Part shown: in pieces, positions 6,936 through 14,074 of the stretch
Position numbering within the stretch: the stretch's first letter is position 1
How the letters are laid out: each line of letters opens with the position of its first letter
Assembly (NCBI RefSeq): GCF_959020145.1
Contig: NZ_CAUEQY010000021.1
Span: 1-19,771 of the forward strand
Source: an uncultured Bifidobacterium sp.
Lineage (GTDB): Bacteria > Actinomycetota > Actinomycetes > Actinomycetales > Bifidobacteriaceae
Direction: 5' to 3'
DNA: 19,771 nucleotides
Notes under the pieces: model-generated
The model's database searches: none
Seen by the model: only the letters and a program-made list of their open reading frames with translations
What the model was told of the DNA's origin: nothing
Program-made: the position numbers and the translations under genes

Positions 6936-8417
6936 ATGGCTGACAATCAGACCACAGCGGCTCCCGAGACGGCTGCAGAGCCGATCAATGGACGTGTGAC
7001 GCGTATCCAGGGTTCGGTTATCGACGTCGAATTCCCGGTGGGCCACCTGCCCGACATTTACAACGCACTTACCGTTGAGCTGACCAACACCGCCAACGAA
7101 GAGGGCGAAACCACGAAGAAGATCACGCTTGAGGTCGAACAGCACCTTGGCGACTCTACCGTGCGTACCGTGGCGCTGAAGCCGACCGACGGCCTCGTTC
7201 GTGGCGCCACCGTGCTCGACACCGGTGGTCCGATCTCCGTTCCTGTTGGCGATGTCACCAAGGGTCACGTGTTCGACGTGTCCGGCAACATCCTCAACAA
7301 GAAGGATGACGAAACCATCACGGTCACCGAGCGTTGGCCTATCCACCGCAACCCGCCGGCATTCGATCAGCTGGAATCCAAGACCCAGATGTTCGAAACC
7401 GGTATCAAGGTCATCGATTTGCTGACCCCGTACGTGCAGGGCGGCAAGATCGGTCTGTTCGGTGGCGCAGGCGTCGGCAAGACCGTGCTTATTCAGGAAA
7501 TGATCCAGCGAGTCGCCCAGAACCACGGCGGTGTGTCCGTGTTCGCAGGCGTCGGCGAGCGTACCCGTGAGGGTAACGATCTGATCGGCGAAATGGATGA
7601 GGCTGGCGTTCTTGAGAAGACCGCACTGGTCTTCGGCCAGATGGATGAGCAGCCGGGTACCCGTCTGCGTGTCCCGCTGACCGCACTGACCATGGCAGAG
7701 TACTTCCGTGACGTGCAGAACCAGGACGTGCTGCTGTTCATCGACAACATCTTCCGCTTCACCCAGGCTGGTTCCGAGGTGTCCACCCTGCTCGGCCGTA
7801 TGCCGTCCGCAGTGGGCTACCAGCCGAACCTGGCTGACGAAATGGGTGCCCTGCAGGAGCGCATCACTTCGACCCGCGGTCACTCCATCACCTCGCTGCA
7901 GGCCATCTATGTGCCGGCCGATGATTACACCGACCCGGCTCCTGCAACGACCTTCGCCCACTTGGATGCAACCACCGAGCTTTCCCGTGACATCGCTTCC
8001 AAGGGTATCTATCCGGCAGTGGACCCGCTGAGCTCCACCTCGCGAATCCTTGATCCGCGTTACGTGGGCCAGGCTCACTACGATTGCGCGAACCGCGTCA
8101 AGGCGATTCTGCAGCGTAACAAGGAGCTGCAGGACATCATCGCCCTGATCGGTATCGACGAGCTCGGCGAAGAGGACAAGACCACCGTGAACCGCGCTCG
8201 TAAGATCGAGCAGTTCCTCGGCCAGAACTTCTACGTCGCTGAAAAGTTCACCGGTCGTCCGGGCTCCTACGTGCCGGCCGATGAGACCATCGAAGCGTTT
8301 ACCCGCATTTGCGACGGCGTGTACGACGACGTTCCGGAGCAGGCATTCTCCGGTATCGGCGGCATCGACGATCTCGAGAAGAAGTGGCACGACATGCAGA
8401 AGGAATACGGTGCGTGA
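6936..8417 (+). CDS. atpD: ATP synthase F1 subunit beta (catalytic)
   Basis: Subunit beta (493 aa) carries the catalytic ATP sites. Walker A is GGAGVGKT (176-183). GERTREGND (207-215) contains the catalytic glutamate and neighbouring arginine residues. Walker B is LLFID (266-270). The ATPase alpha/beta signature PAVDPLSSTS spans 360-369. The first 16 residues are a poorly conserved acidic extension. The start ATG lies 8 bases after the atpG stop, with a short AGGA site. The stop TGA overlaps the atpC ATG by one base, which suggests translational coupling. Confidence 0.98.
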   Translation: MADNQTTAAPETAAEPINGRVTRIQGSVIDVEFPVGHLPDIYNALTVELTNTANEEGETTKKITLEVEQHLGDSTVRTVALKPTDGLVRGATVLDTGGPISVPVGDVTKGHVFDVSGNILNKKDDETITVTERWPIHRNPPAFDQLESKTQMFETGIKVIDLLTPYVQGGKIGLFGGAGVGKTVLIQEMIQRVAQNHGGVSVFAGVGERTREGNDLIGEMDEAGVLEKTALVFGQMDEQPGTRLRVPLTALTMAEYFRDVQNQDVLLFIDNIFRFTQAGSEVSTLLGRMPSAVGYQPNLADEMGALQERITSTRGHSITSLQAIYVPADDYTDPAPATTFAHLDATTELSRDIASKGIYPAVDPLSSTSRILDPRYVGQAHYDCANRVKAILQRNKELQDIIALIGIDELGEEDKTTVNRARKIEQFLGQNFYVAEKFTGRPGSYVPADETIEAFTRICDGVYDDVPEQAFSGIGGIDDLEKKWHDMQKEYGA

Positions 8418-8695
8418 TGGCCGGATTGACAATGCAGGTGAACATCGTCGCCGCCGACCACCCCGTGTGGCACGGTACGGCGAAGTCCGTCACCATTCCT
8501 GCCTTTGAAGGCGGAATGGGCATCCTGCCCAACCACGAGCCTGTATTGACCGTAATCAAGGAAGGAACCATCGTTGTGGTGGATCCGGATGGCAGCCGTC
8601 GCTCCTTCGAAGTGACCGACGGTTTCATCTCCTTCGATTCGAACAAGCTCACCGTTGCGGTTGAGCGTGGACGTGACGTCAAGATGGCAGAGTAG
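8417..8695 (+). CDS. atpC: ATP synthase F1 subunit epsilon, short form
   Basis: Epsilon (92 aa) sits at the foot of gamma. Only the N-terminal beta-sandwich is present: VNIVAADHPVWHG, then FEGGMGILPNHEPVLTVIKEG, ending with strand KLTVAVERG. The E. coli protein is 139 aa and carries a C-terminal two-helix domain that inhibits ATP hydrolysis; here the frame stops where that domain should begin. The stop is followed directly by a good terminator, so this does not look like a recent frameshift. ATG 8417 overlaps the atpD stop (ATGA arrangement). Met6 (ATG 8432) is an alternative start. I recall epsilon also being short in other bifidobacteria. Confidence 0.93.
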   Translation: MAGLTMQVNIVAADHPVWHGTAKSVTIPAFEGGMGILPNHEPVLTVIKEGTIVVVDPDGSRRSFEVTDGFISFDSNKLTVAVERGRDVKMAE

Positions 8696-8716
8696 CACTC
8701 GGTAGCATACTTCTGA

Positions 8717-8792
8717 CGGTCCGTCTGCTGCGATTGCAGCAATTGCATATGATTGCGATTCTGTAGTTGCAGCAGACGGACTGTTTTTTTTT
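8717..8792 (+). terminator. Rho-independent terminator of the atp operon
   Basis: The arms 8717-8731 and 8769-8783 pair over 15 bp (core GTCCGTCTGCTGC/GCAGCAGACGGAC, one G-U near the base), followed by nine T residues (8784-8792). The 37-base loop holds further self-complementary bases around GCAATTGC. It begins 21 bases after the atpC stop. Confidence 0.9.
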
Positions 8793-8862
8793 AAAAAAAG
8801 ATTAATCAAAACAAAAATAGGATTGTACATATCGTGGGATTCATGGCTTACGACAATCATGG

Positions 8863-8868
8863 TAGGGT
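8863..8868 (+). promoter_or_regulatory. Possible -10 box of a leaderless nucS transcript
   Basis: TAGGGT fits the actinobacterial TANNNT pattern and ends 8 bases before the GTG start at 8877. No purine-rich ribosome site stands at the proper distance. No clear -35 box is visible. Confidence 0.3.
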
Positions 8869-8876
8869 AGTGCTTC

Positions 8877-9581
8877 GTGCGAATTATTGTTGCTGATTGC
8901 TCTGCCGAATATTCCGGGCGTTTGAATGCGTCCTTGCCGCTCGCCAAGCGTGTGTTGCTTATCAAAGCCGATAACAGTCTGCTGATTTTCTCCGAACTTG
9001 GTTCGTACAAGCCACTCAACTGGATGGCGGCGCCCTGCACCATCAAAGACATCACTCCGGAACATGCCGACGACGACGTGACTACGGAGGTTCCGCAGAA
9101 AGTCATTCGTGCTTCGGCGGATAAATCCAATGACGTGCTCGAAGTGACATTGCAGCATATTTATTCCGACGAAACATACGATTTGGGCGAAGATCCGGGG
9201 CTGATCAAAGACGGTGTCGAAGACCATCTGCAGAAGTATCTGGCCGAACAGATCGAACGCATCGGGGAAGGTGCGACATTGGTGCGCCGCGAATACCCGA
9301 CCGCCATCGGACCGGTCGACATTATGGCCATCGACGGCAGTGGCAAGCATGTTGCCATCGAAATCAAACGTAACGGCGGCATCGATGGCGTGGAGCAGCT
9401 CACCCGTTACTGCGAGCTGTTGAACCGAGACCCGCTGTTGGCCCCCGTGCGTGGCATTTTCGCCGCGCAGACCATCACGCCGCAAGCCCGCGTGCTCGCT
9501 CAGGACCGCGGCTTCGACTGCCTGATCCTCGACTATGACGAAATGAAAGGTGCCGAAGACGACTCCCTACGACTCTTCTAG
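8877..9581 (+). CDS. nucS: Mismatch-specific endonuclease NucS/EndoMS
   Basis: A 234-residue NucS, which cuts both strands at mismatched bases and gives many actinobacteria a mismatch correction route independent of MutS/MutL. The N-terminal DNA-binding domain shows the family segment YKPLNWM (44-50). The C-terminal RecB-like nuclease domain has Asp148 (GPVDIMAID), Glu162 and Lys164 (AIEIKRNGG) and Gln174 (EQLTRY), the expected catalytic set. The last residues, SLRLF, resemble the sliding-clamp-binding tail reported for actinobacterial NucS. GTG 8877 is the first possible start after an in-frame TAG at 8868, and the protein begins like the M. tuberculosis homologue as I recall it. The gene stands alone between two terminators. 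Confidence 0.93.
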   Translation: MRIIVADCSAEYSGRLNASLPLAKRVLLIKADNSLLIFSELGSYKPLNWMAAPCTIKDITPEHADDDVTTEVPQKVIRASADKSNDVLEVTLQHIYSDETYDLGEDPGLIKDGVEDHLQKYLAEQIERIGEGATLVRREYPTAIGPVDIMAIDGSGKHVAIEIKRNGGIDGVEQLTRYCELLNRDPLLAPVRGIFAAQTITPQARVLAQDRGFDCLILDYDEMKGAEDDSLRLF

Positions 9582-9626
9582 CTTATAAAAAACTCCCTGT
9601 TGTTATGCAGGGAGTTTTTTATAAGC
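9581..9626. terminator. Bidirectional terminator between nucS and the FKBP gene
   Basis: A perfect 19-bp inverted repeat (9581-9599 and 9608-9626) has an 8-base loop. The stem core CTCCCTG/CAGGGAG is flanked by A-runs on one side and T-runs on the other, so each strand reads as a hairpin plus U-tract. It overlaps the last base of the nucS stop codon and lies 15 bases past the stop of the convergent FKBP gene. Confidence 0.92.
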
Positions 9627-9641
9627 GAATCGTGATGTAGA

Positions 9642-10598
9642 TCAGTAGGCGGCGAGGATGTCGACTACGAAGACCAACGTAGAGTTCGCTGGAATCTTGC
9701 CGGAATCCTTGTCTCCATAGCCAAGGTCCGGCGGCACGACCAGCAGCACCTGCGAGCCGACGGTATGCCCTGCCAAGCCCTGCTTCCAACCGGTGATCAC
9801 CTCATCAAGCGAGAAGCTCGACGAAGCACCGCGATCCCACGAGGAATCGAACTGTGTGCCGTCAAGCAGCCAGCCGGTATAGTGCGCGATCACGGTCTGC
9901 GTATCCTTGACCTCGGCGCCTTCGCCCCTGATCAAATCCTGCGAGATCAACGTGTCGGAACCCTTGTATCCGTTCATATCGATCGACGGCTTGCCATCCT
10001 TCGCAAGCGTCACCTTCGGCAGATCGGCAGGAACGTCAAGCACCTTCGTGCCCGTTGCCTTCGTCAGATCCTTCGACTTCGACACGATCGTGAGCACCAT
10101 CAAATAGGAGGTGCCAGCGGAATTCGAATCGTTCACACCGAACGCAAGCGTGGCGTTAAGCTTCTGATCCTTGAAAATGTTGTAATAATCCTCAGTCATC
10201 TGACTGGTGTCGGAGGTGACCACCGTAGAGCAATCGGGGGTGTTTTTCTCCCAGGTGCTCATGAGTTCGGAACCATCCTTGACATTGATGGCGATACCCT
10301 GCGTGCATATGCGGTCGCCGTCTTCAATCTGGTCGCCATTGCCTTTCTGCAATACGACGTAGCTGTTGTCTTCCACCGTCATAGGGGTTTTGAAGGAGAC
10401 GGTCGGCTTCTCACCGGGCTTGCCCGTGGCGGTCACACCGGCGATCTGATTCATCTTCGACGAGGAATCGGAAGAAGACGAAGATGAATCGGAGGAGGAA
10501 TCAGACTTCGTGTCGGAACTTCCGCATGCCGCGAAACCCAAGCACATGATCGTTGTGCAGGCGGCTGCGACGGCTTTGAAAAGAGTAGATTTGCGCAT
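9642..10598 (-). CDS. FKBP-type peptidyl-prolyl isomerase lipoprotein
   Basis: A 318-residue surface-anchored prolyl isomerase, probably helping exported proteins fold outside the membrane. The N-terminus has a basic MRKS and a hydrophobic stretch ending in LGFAAC, a lipobox-like site with Cys25 as the lipid anchor (Phe at -3 is atypical). A Ser/Asp-rich linker follows (about 27-47). The C-terminal FKBP domain (about 230-318) has the ligand-pocket residues seen in FKBP12: Tyr240, Asp251, Val268-Ile269, Trp271, Tyr294 in PPDLGYG, and Phe310. The middle (about 55-190) looks like a diverged FKBP-like or accessory domain. ATG 10598 was chosen because the signal peptide starts well there; an in-frame ATG at 10622 would add 8 residues. 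No strong Shine-Dalgarno site serves either start. Confidence 0.9.
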   Translation of the reverse strand: MRKSTLFKAVAAACTTIMCLGFAACGSSDTKSDSSSDSSSSSSDSSSKMNQIAGVTATGKPGEKPTVSFKTPMTVEDNSYVVLQKGNGDQIEDGDRICTQGIAINVKDGSELMSTWEKNTPDCSTVVTSDTSQMTEDYYNIFKDQKLNATLAFGVNDSNSAGTSYLMVLTIVSKSKDLTKATGTKVLDVPADLPKVTLAKDGKPSIDMNGYKGSDTLISQDLIRGEGAEVKDTQTVIAHYTGWLLDGTQFDSSWDRGASSSFSLDEVITGWKQGLAGHTVGSQVLLVVPPDLGYGDKDSGKIPANSTLVFVVDILAAY

Positions 10599-10605
10599 AG
10601 GTTCC

Positions 10606-10611
10606 ACTTTA
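10606..10611 (-). promoter_or_regulatory. Possible -10 box of a leaderless FKBP transcript
   Basis: On the minus strand TAAAGT ends 7 bases before ATG 10598. The same hexamer is the -10 candidate of the initiator tRNA and of tRNA-Arg in this window. It supports the shorter FKBP start, because the longer start at 10622 would lie upstream of the transcript. Confidence 0.35.
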
Positions 10612-10663
10612 GTGGCAATCATTGATTTTCATAGTTTTTTCAGGCTTTTGCAGAGAGGCAATG

Positions 10664-10669
10664 TAGAAT
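10664..10669 (+). promoter_or_regulatory. Possible -10 box of the 10680 gene
   Basis: TAGAAT (5 of 6 to consensus) ends 10 bases before ATG 10680. If it is real, the GTG at 10671 would fall before the transcript start, which favours the ATG. It is back-to-back with the FKBP promoter in an 81-base divergent gap. Confidence 0.35.
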
Positions 10670-10679
10670 AGTGAATGCT

Positions 10680-11906
10680 ATGACTTTATTGCAGGAAGAA
10701 CAGGAAAAGCCGCAGTCCAAGGCGGGTCCCACGCGACACGCCAAGATTATGCGCGGCATTGTCACGCCTATTTTCGGCTTGCTTGCCATTGCTTGCATCG
10801 TGCTTGGCGTCTTGAACGCGACGATTTGGAAGCCCTCGGCACAGGTCACGGCGTCCGCCTCGGTTACGGGATCGCAGTATGTGGTCACCGATCCGAATGT
10901 GCTGCAATTGGTTGACGATCGCGTCACCATTTCGGCGAAGTCGCGCGACAAATCCGCGAACGTGTGCATCGCCATCGGTTCCGCCCGCGATATCGCCGGA
11001 TGGATCGCGGGATCCAAATACACGCGCGTCACCGGACTGTCCGACTGGTCCACCCTGTCCACGCTGAAGACCACGGCTCAGGGCACCGCCGATAATTCCG
11101 AAGGCCAGGTCGCCTTCCAGGATTCCGACATGTGGCGCACCGTCAAATGCAATGCCGGTTCCGTTGATATGCAGTTCAAGGGTGCTAATACGAATAATGC
11201 CGAGGATTCCGTTGCGATTATCGATTACGGCGATCGCAAGGGAGGTTCGGTCACACTTGATTGGAACCGTCGTTCGATGCTGAATTTCGCCATGCCGTTC
11301 TATCTTTCCGGCGGATTGCTGGCAATACTTGCGGTGCTTTCGGCTTCCGTGTTTGCCATGCCTCCGCATAAGCGTCGCAACAAGCGCGCGTTTGCCATGG
11401 TTGACGGCATCGGTTCCACGCAGGGTGACGATGACGAGGTTGCCGCATGGGTGAAGAACGCCGAAGCGAGTGCCGCCCGTAGCGAAAAGAGCGGGCCGAA
11501 GCGTAAGCGTCGCCGTCATGCTGGGCATCGCGCGAGTGGTTCGGAAAATAGCCAAAACGAAGTTGCGCAGCCTACGATTGTCGATCCCGGCGCGCGCAAT
11601 CTCGTTGCCGATCAGCAGAACGCTGCCGCTGATGGTGTTGAAGAAAACGACGATTTCGAACAGACTTCCGTGATTTCGCAAGACGAGCTTGCCGCATATT
11701 TCGCACGTCTCGCACAAGAGGAAAGCAGTGCGGCCGCAGCGGCCTCGGGATCTGTAGAATTCGCGGTATCCGATGAAATCAACGTGCCCAACGAAGTTGA
11801 CGAAATGGCCGTAACGACCGAGTCGGTCGGATCCAACGAAACATCCGAAAACGACGAATCCGACAACGACAAGTCCGACGAACCTGACAACGAGGAGGCC
11901 AAGTGA
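10680..11906 (+). CDS. Uncharacterised two-TM membrane protein with acidic C-terminal tail
   Basis: I do not recognise a named family for this 408-residue protein. Membrane segment 1 lies at about 27-47 and segment 2 at about 203-227. Between them is a domain of roughly 155 residues with two cysteines (Cys96, Cys157) that could form a disulfide if outside the cell. After segment 2 comes a very basic patch (PHKRRNKR, then KRKRRRH near 277-283) and a long low-complexity tail rich in Asp, Glu, Ser and Asn. The positive-inside rule puts both ends in the cytoplasm. GTG 10671 is an alternative start (adds 3 residues). The stop overlaps the next gene's ATG by one base (TGATG), so the two are probably translated together and may act together at the envelope. 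Confidence 0.8.
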   Translation: MTLLQEEQEKPQSKAGPTRHAKIMRGIVTPIFGLLAIACIVLGVLNATIWKPSAQVTASASVTGSQYVVTDPNVLQLVDDRVTISAKSRDKSANVCIAIGSARDIAGWIAGSKYTRVTGLSDWSTLSTLKTTAQGTADNSEGQVAFQDSDMWRTVKCNAGSVDMQFKGANTNNAEDSVAIIDYGDRKGGSVTLDWNRRSMLNFAMPFYLSGGLLAILAVLSASVFAMPPHKRRNKRAFAMVDGIGSTQGDDDEVAAWVKNAEASAARSEKSGPKRKRRRHAGHRASGSENSQNEVAQPTIVDPGARNLVADQQNAAADGVEENDDFEQTSVISQDELAAYFARLAQEESSAAAAASGSVEFAVSDEINVPNEVDEMAVTTESVGSNETSENDESDNDKSDEPDNEEAK

Positions 11907-12904
11907 TGAAGAAGCGTTTCAACGTAATCGCGGCGGCCGTACTCGCATTGGGAATGGTCGTTGGCATGTGCGGATGCGAGGGGCAGCTGCCGCAGCCGAA
12001 AACCACGCAACGTCAAGATGCGCCGAATCTGACCGCCAAGCAAGAGAAAACCATCCGTACGAATATTCTCAAAACGCTTGACCAGTGCAATAACGATCGC
12101 AATATCGACGCCCTCGGTTCGATTTTGGAGGGGCCGGAACTTGAGATTCGCACTAGCGAACTTCATGTGGCGCAGGTCACGGGCAATCTTGACCGCAAGA
12201 CCACGATTCCAACTGATCTTGCGCAGGCCGTGATTTCCACGGACAGTGGATGGCCGCGTTCGGTGTTTTCCATCACTTCCACCACGGATGACCAGCAGTC
12301 CAAGCGTCTGCTGGTGTTCCGCCAGGATTCCGCACGTCAGAACTACAAGTTGTGGGGTGTGGCACGACTGTTTTCGGGCGTGAAGATGCCGAGTTTTGAG
12401 ATTTCCAAAACCGGTAGCGAGCAGGGAACGGAAAAAGACACCGGTCTGGTCATGACCCCGAAGGATGCGGTCGCCGCGTATGCCGACGTGTTGCAGAATG
12501 GTGCGTCCAGCCAGTATGCGCAGAAGTTTGCCGACGACGATTTGCGTACGAAGCTTGCCGATCTGACCGAACAGGTGCAGAAGGCCATGGAGTTGAACGA
12601 GGGATCGCAGCAGCAGGTGTTCACACCGGTTGACGGTGCCATCAGCGTTATGCGTTCCGCGGATGGTGGCGATCTGGTGGTGGCGCAGATCAATTCCGAA
12701 TGGACGCGTTCAGCTGGCTCCGGCCGTGAGTCGCAGCCCGCTTCCGATGCGGAAAAAGCGCTGTTTGGCGACGGTCAGGCCACCAGCACCATGAAAACCA
12801 CGTATGTGAATGTGGTCGCGCTGTACGTGCCTCCGGCAAATTCTGACGCGAAGATCACTGCAGTCGGTTCCGAGCGCCAGCCGGTTCGTGTTGAGGCACT
12901 GTGA
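11906..12904 (+). CDS. Uncharacterised lipoprotein
   Basis: A 332-residue probable lipoprotein. A basic start (MKKRF) is followed by a hydrophobic stretch (about 8-21) and GMCGC, with Cys24 (Gly at -1) the likeliest lipid attachment site, so the mature protein would sit on the outer face of the membrane. The rest is soluble and moderately charged, with no catalytic motif that I recognise. ATG 11906 is supported by AGGAGG at 11893-11898 with 7 bases of spacing; that ribosome site lies inside the end of the upstream gene. A GTG at 11903 in the same frame is less likely. Its coupling to the two-TM protein suggests the pair forms an envelope unit; the function is unknown. Confidence 0.82.
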   Translation: MKKRFNVIAAAVLALGMVVGMCGCEGQLPQPKTTQRQDAPNLTAKQEKTIRTNILKTLDQCNNDRNIDALGSILEGPELEIRTSELHVAQVTGNLDRKTTIPTDLAQAVISTDSGWPRSVFSITSTTDDQQSKRLLVFRQDSARQNYKLWGVARLFSGVKMPSFEISKTGSEQGTEKDTGLVMTPKDAVAAYADVLQNGASSQYAQKFADDDLRTKLADLTEQVQKAMELNEGSQQQVFTPVDGAISVMRSADGGDLVVAQINSEWTRSAGSGRESQPASDAEKALFGDGQATSTMKTTYVNVVALYVPPANSDAKITAVGSERQPVRVEAL

Positions 12905-13007
12905 TCGTGACAGTCGCACGAATGCGCGTAAGCTTGGGGCGAACGTTTGCAATGTGTGTTGCGCTGGGCGCTTAATGTTGTTGATTGTTGATATCTAGGA
13001 GGCAAGC

Positions 13008-13976
13008 ATGGCAGGTCAAAGGCCGTTTAATCCGGGAGTTTCCTTGGCGGGAGCCGTCGATCTTGAAGCGTTGAAGCATCAGGTGAAGGCCGAGCCGGGG
13101 CAGGCTGGAGGCGCTCCGGCCGCCGGCGGTTATGTGATCGACACCACGGAGAACACGTTCCAGGCCATGGTGCAGACGTCGGCCACGTTCCCGATCCTGT
13201 TGCTGCTGTGGGTGCCGACCGATGACCGCCTGTTCGACATGGCACGCCAGCTGGGCGATGCCGTGAACCAGCTGAACGGCCAGATTCAGCTGTCTCGTAT
13301 CGATATCGCGTCGAATCCGTCGATTGCGCAGGCGTTCCAAGTGCAGGGCGCGCCTGCATTGTTCGCGTTGATCAACGGCCGTCCGATGCCGATTCTGCAG
13401 GGCTTGCCGTCCGCTGAGGAAATGCAGCAGATCGTGGATACGGTGATTCCGAATCTGGTCGCAGCCGCGCAGCAGGCCGGTGTGACCGGTTCCGCGCCGT
13501 ATTCCGGCGATCCGAATTCCGATGCGGCAAACTCGGCTTCCGCTGCCGGCGCCCAGGAGCAGGTGCCTCCGGAGCATCAGGAGGCGTATATGCTGGCACA
13601 GCAGGGCGATTACGCTGGCGCCGCAGCCGCGTACGAGAAGGTGCTTGAAGCCGATCCGAACGATGCGCGTGCCGCCCGCGAGCGTGCGAAGGCGTTGCTG
13701 TTGGCCCGTTCCGCCAATGCGAACGTGCGTGAGGTGCGTGCCGCCGCTGCCGACAATCCCGATGATGTTGAAGCACAGCTTGCCGTCGCTGACATTGATA
13801 TGATCGGCGGTCAGATCCAGGATGCGTTCGATCGTTTGCTGGATTTCGTTGCGGCCGGCCATAAGGCCGATATTGAACCGGTGCGCAAGCGTCTGCTGGA
13901 ATATTTCACGATTCCTGAGCCGACCGACGAGCGTTTGAAGCGCGCCCGCCGTCGCCTCGCCACGCTCATGTACTGA
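13008..13976 (+). CDS. Thioredoxin-fold/TPR protein (YbbN/CnoX-like), no cysteines
   Basis: A 322-residue cytoplasmic protein with the YbbN/CnoX layout. An N-terminal thioredoxin-like domain spans about 43-160, and a C-terminal tetratricopeptide-type helical part about 185-320 (EAYMLAQQGDYAGAAAAYEK, then similar helices). The usual WCxxC site reads LLWVPTDDR, and the whole protein has no cysteine, so it cannot be a redox enzyme. The cis-proline loop is kept (QGAPALFALI). Proteins of this kind act as holdases or co-chaperones in E. coli; that role here is inference. A strong AGGAGG lies 6 bases before the ATG. The 103-base gap from the lipoprotein gene has no clear terminator, so co-transcription is possible. 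Confidence 0.85.
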   Translation: MAGQRPFNPGVSLAGAVDLEALKHQVKAEPGQAGGAPAAGGYVIDTTENTFQAMVQTSATFPILLLLWVPTDDRLFDMARQLGDAVNQLNGQIQLSRIDIASNPSIAQAFQVQGAPALFALINGRPMPILQGLPSAEEMQQIVDTVIPNLVAAAQQAGVTGSAPYSGDPNSDAANSASAAGAQEQVPPEHQEAYMLAQQGDYAGAAAAYEKVLEADPNDARAARERAKALLLARSANANVREVRAAAADNPDDVEAQLAVADIDMIGGQIQDAFDRLLDFVAAGHKADIEPVRKRLLEYFTIPEPTDERLKRARRRLATLMY

Positions 13977-13989
13977 TTCGTTTATTGAC

Positions 13990-14012
13990 TTTAGGTACCG
14001 TTTTAGGTACCG
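13990..14012 (+). repeat. Short tandem direct repeat
   Basis: TTTAGGTACCG occurs twice, at 13990-14000 and 14002-14012, just before the terminator. Each copy contains GGTACC, a 6-base palindrome. The significance is unknown. Confidence 0.6.
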
Positions 14013-14014
14013 CT

Positions 14015-14067
14015 CAACCGTAGGCTGCGCAGCTACATCGTTCTTTACGGCCTACGGTTGTTTTTTT
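14015..14067 (+). terminator. Terminator after the thioredoxin/TPR gene
   Basis: CAACCGTAGGC (14015-14025) pairs perfectly with GCCTACGGTTG (14050-14060), 11 bp, followed by seven T residues. On the minus strand an A-rich 5' side gives a weaker signal, so it may also help to end the convergent CYTH gene. Confidence 0.85.
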
Positions 14068-14074
14068 AAAAGAC

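Noticed and set aside
6732..8432. Minus-strand open frame of 566 codons opposite atpD
   Set aside because: Antisense shadow of the beta subunit; no motif or ribosome site.
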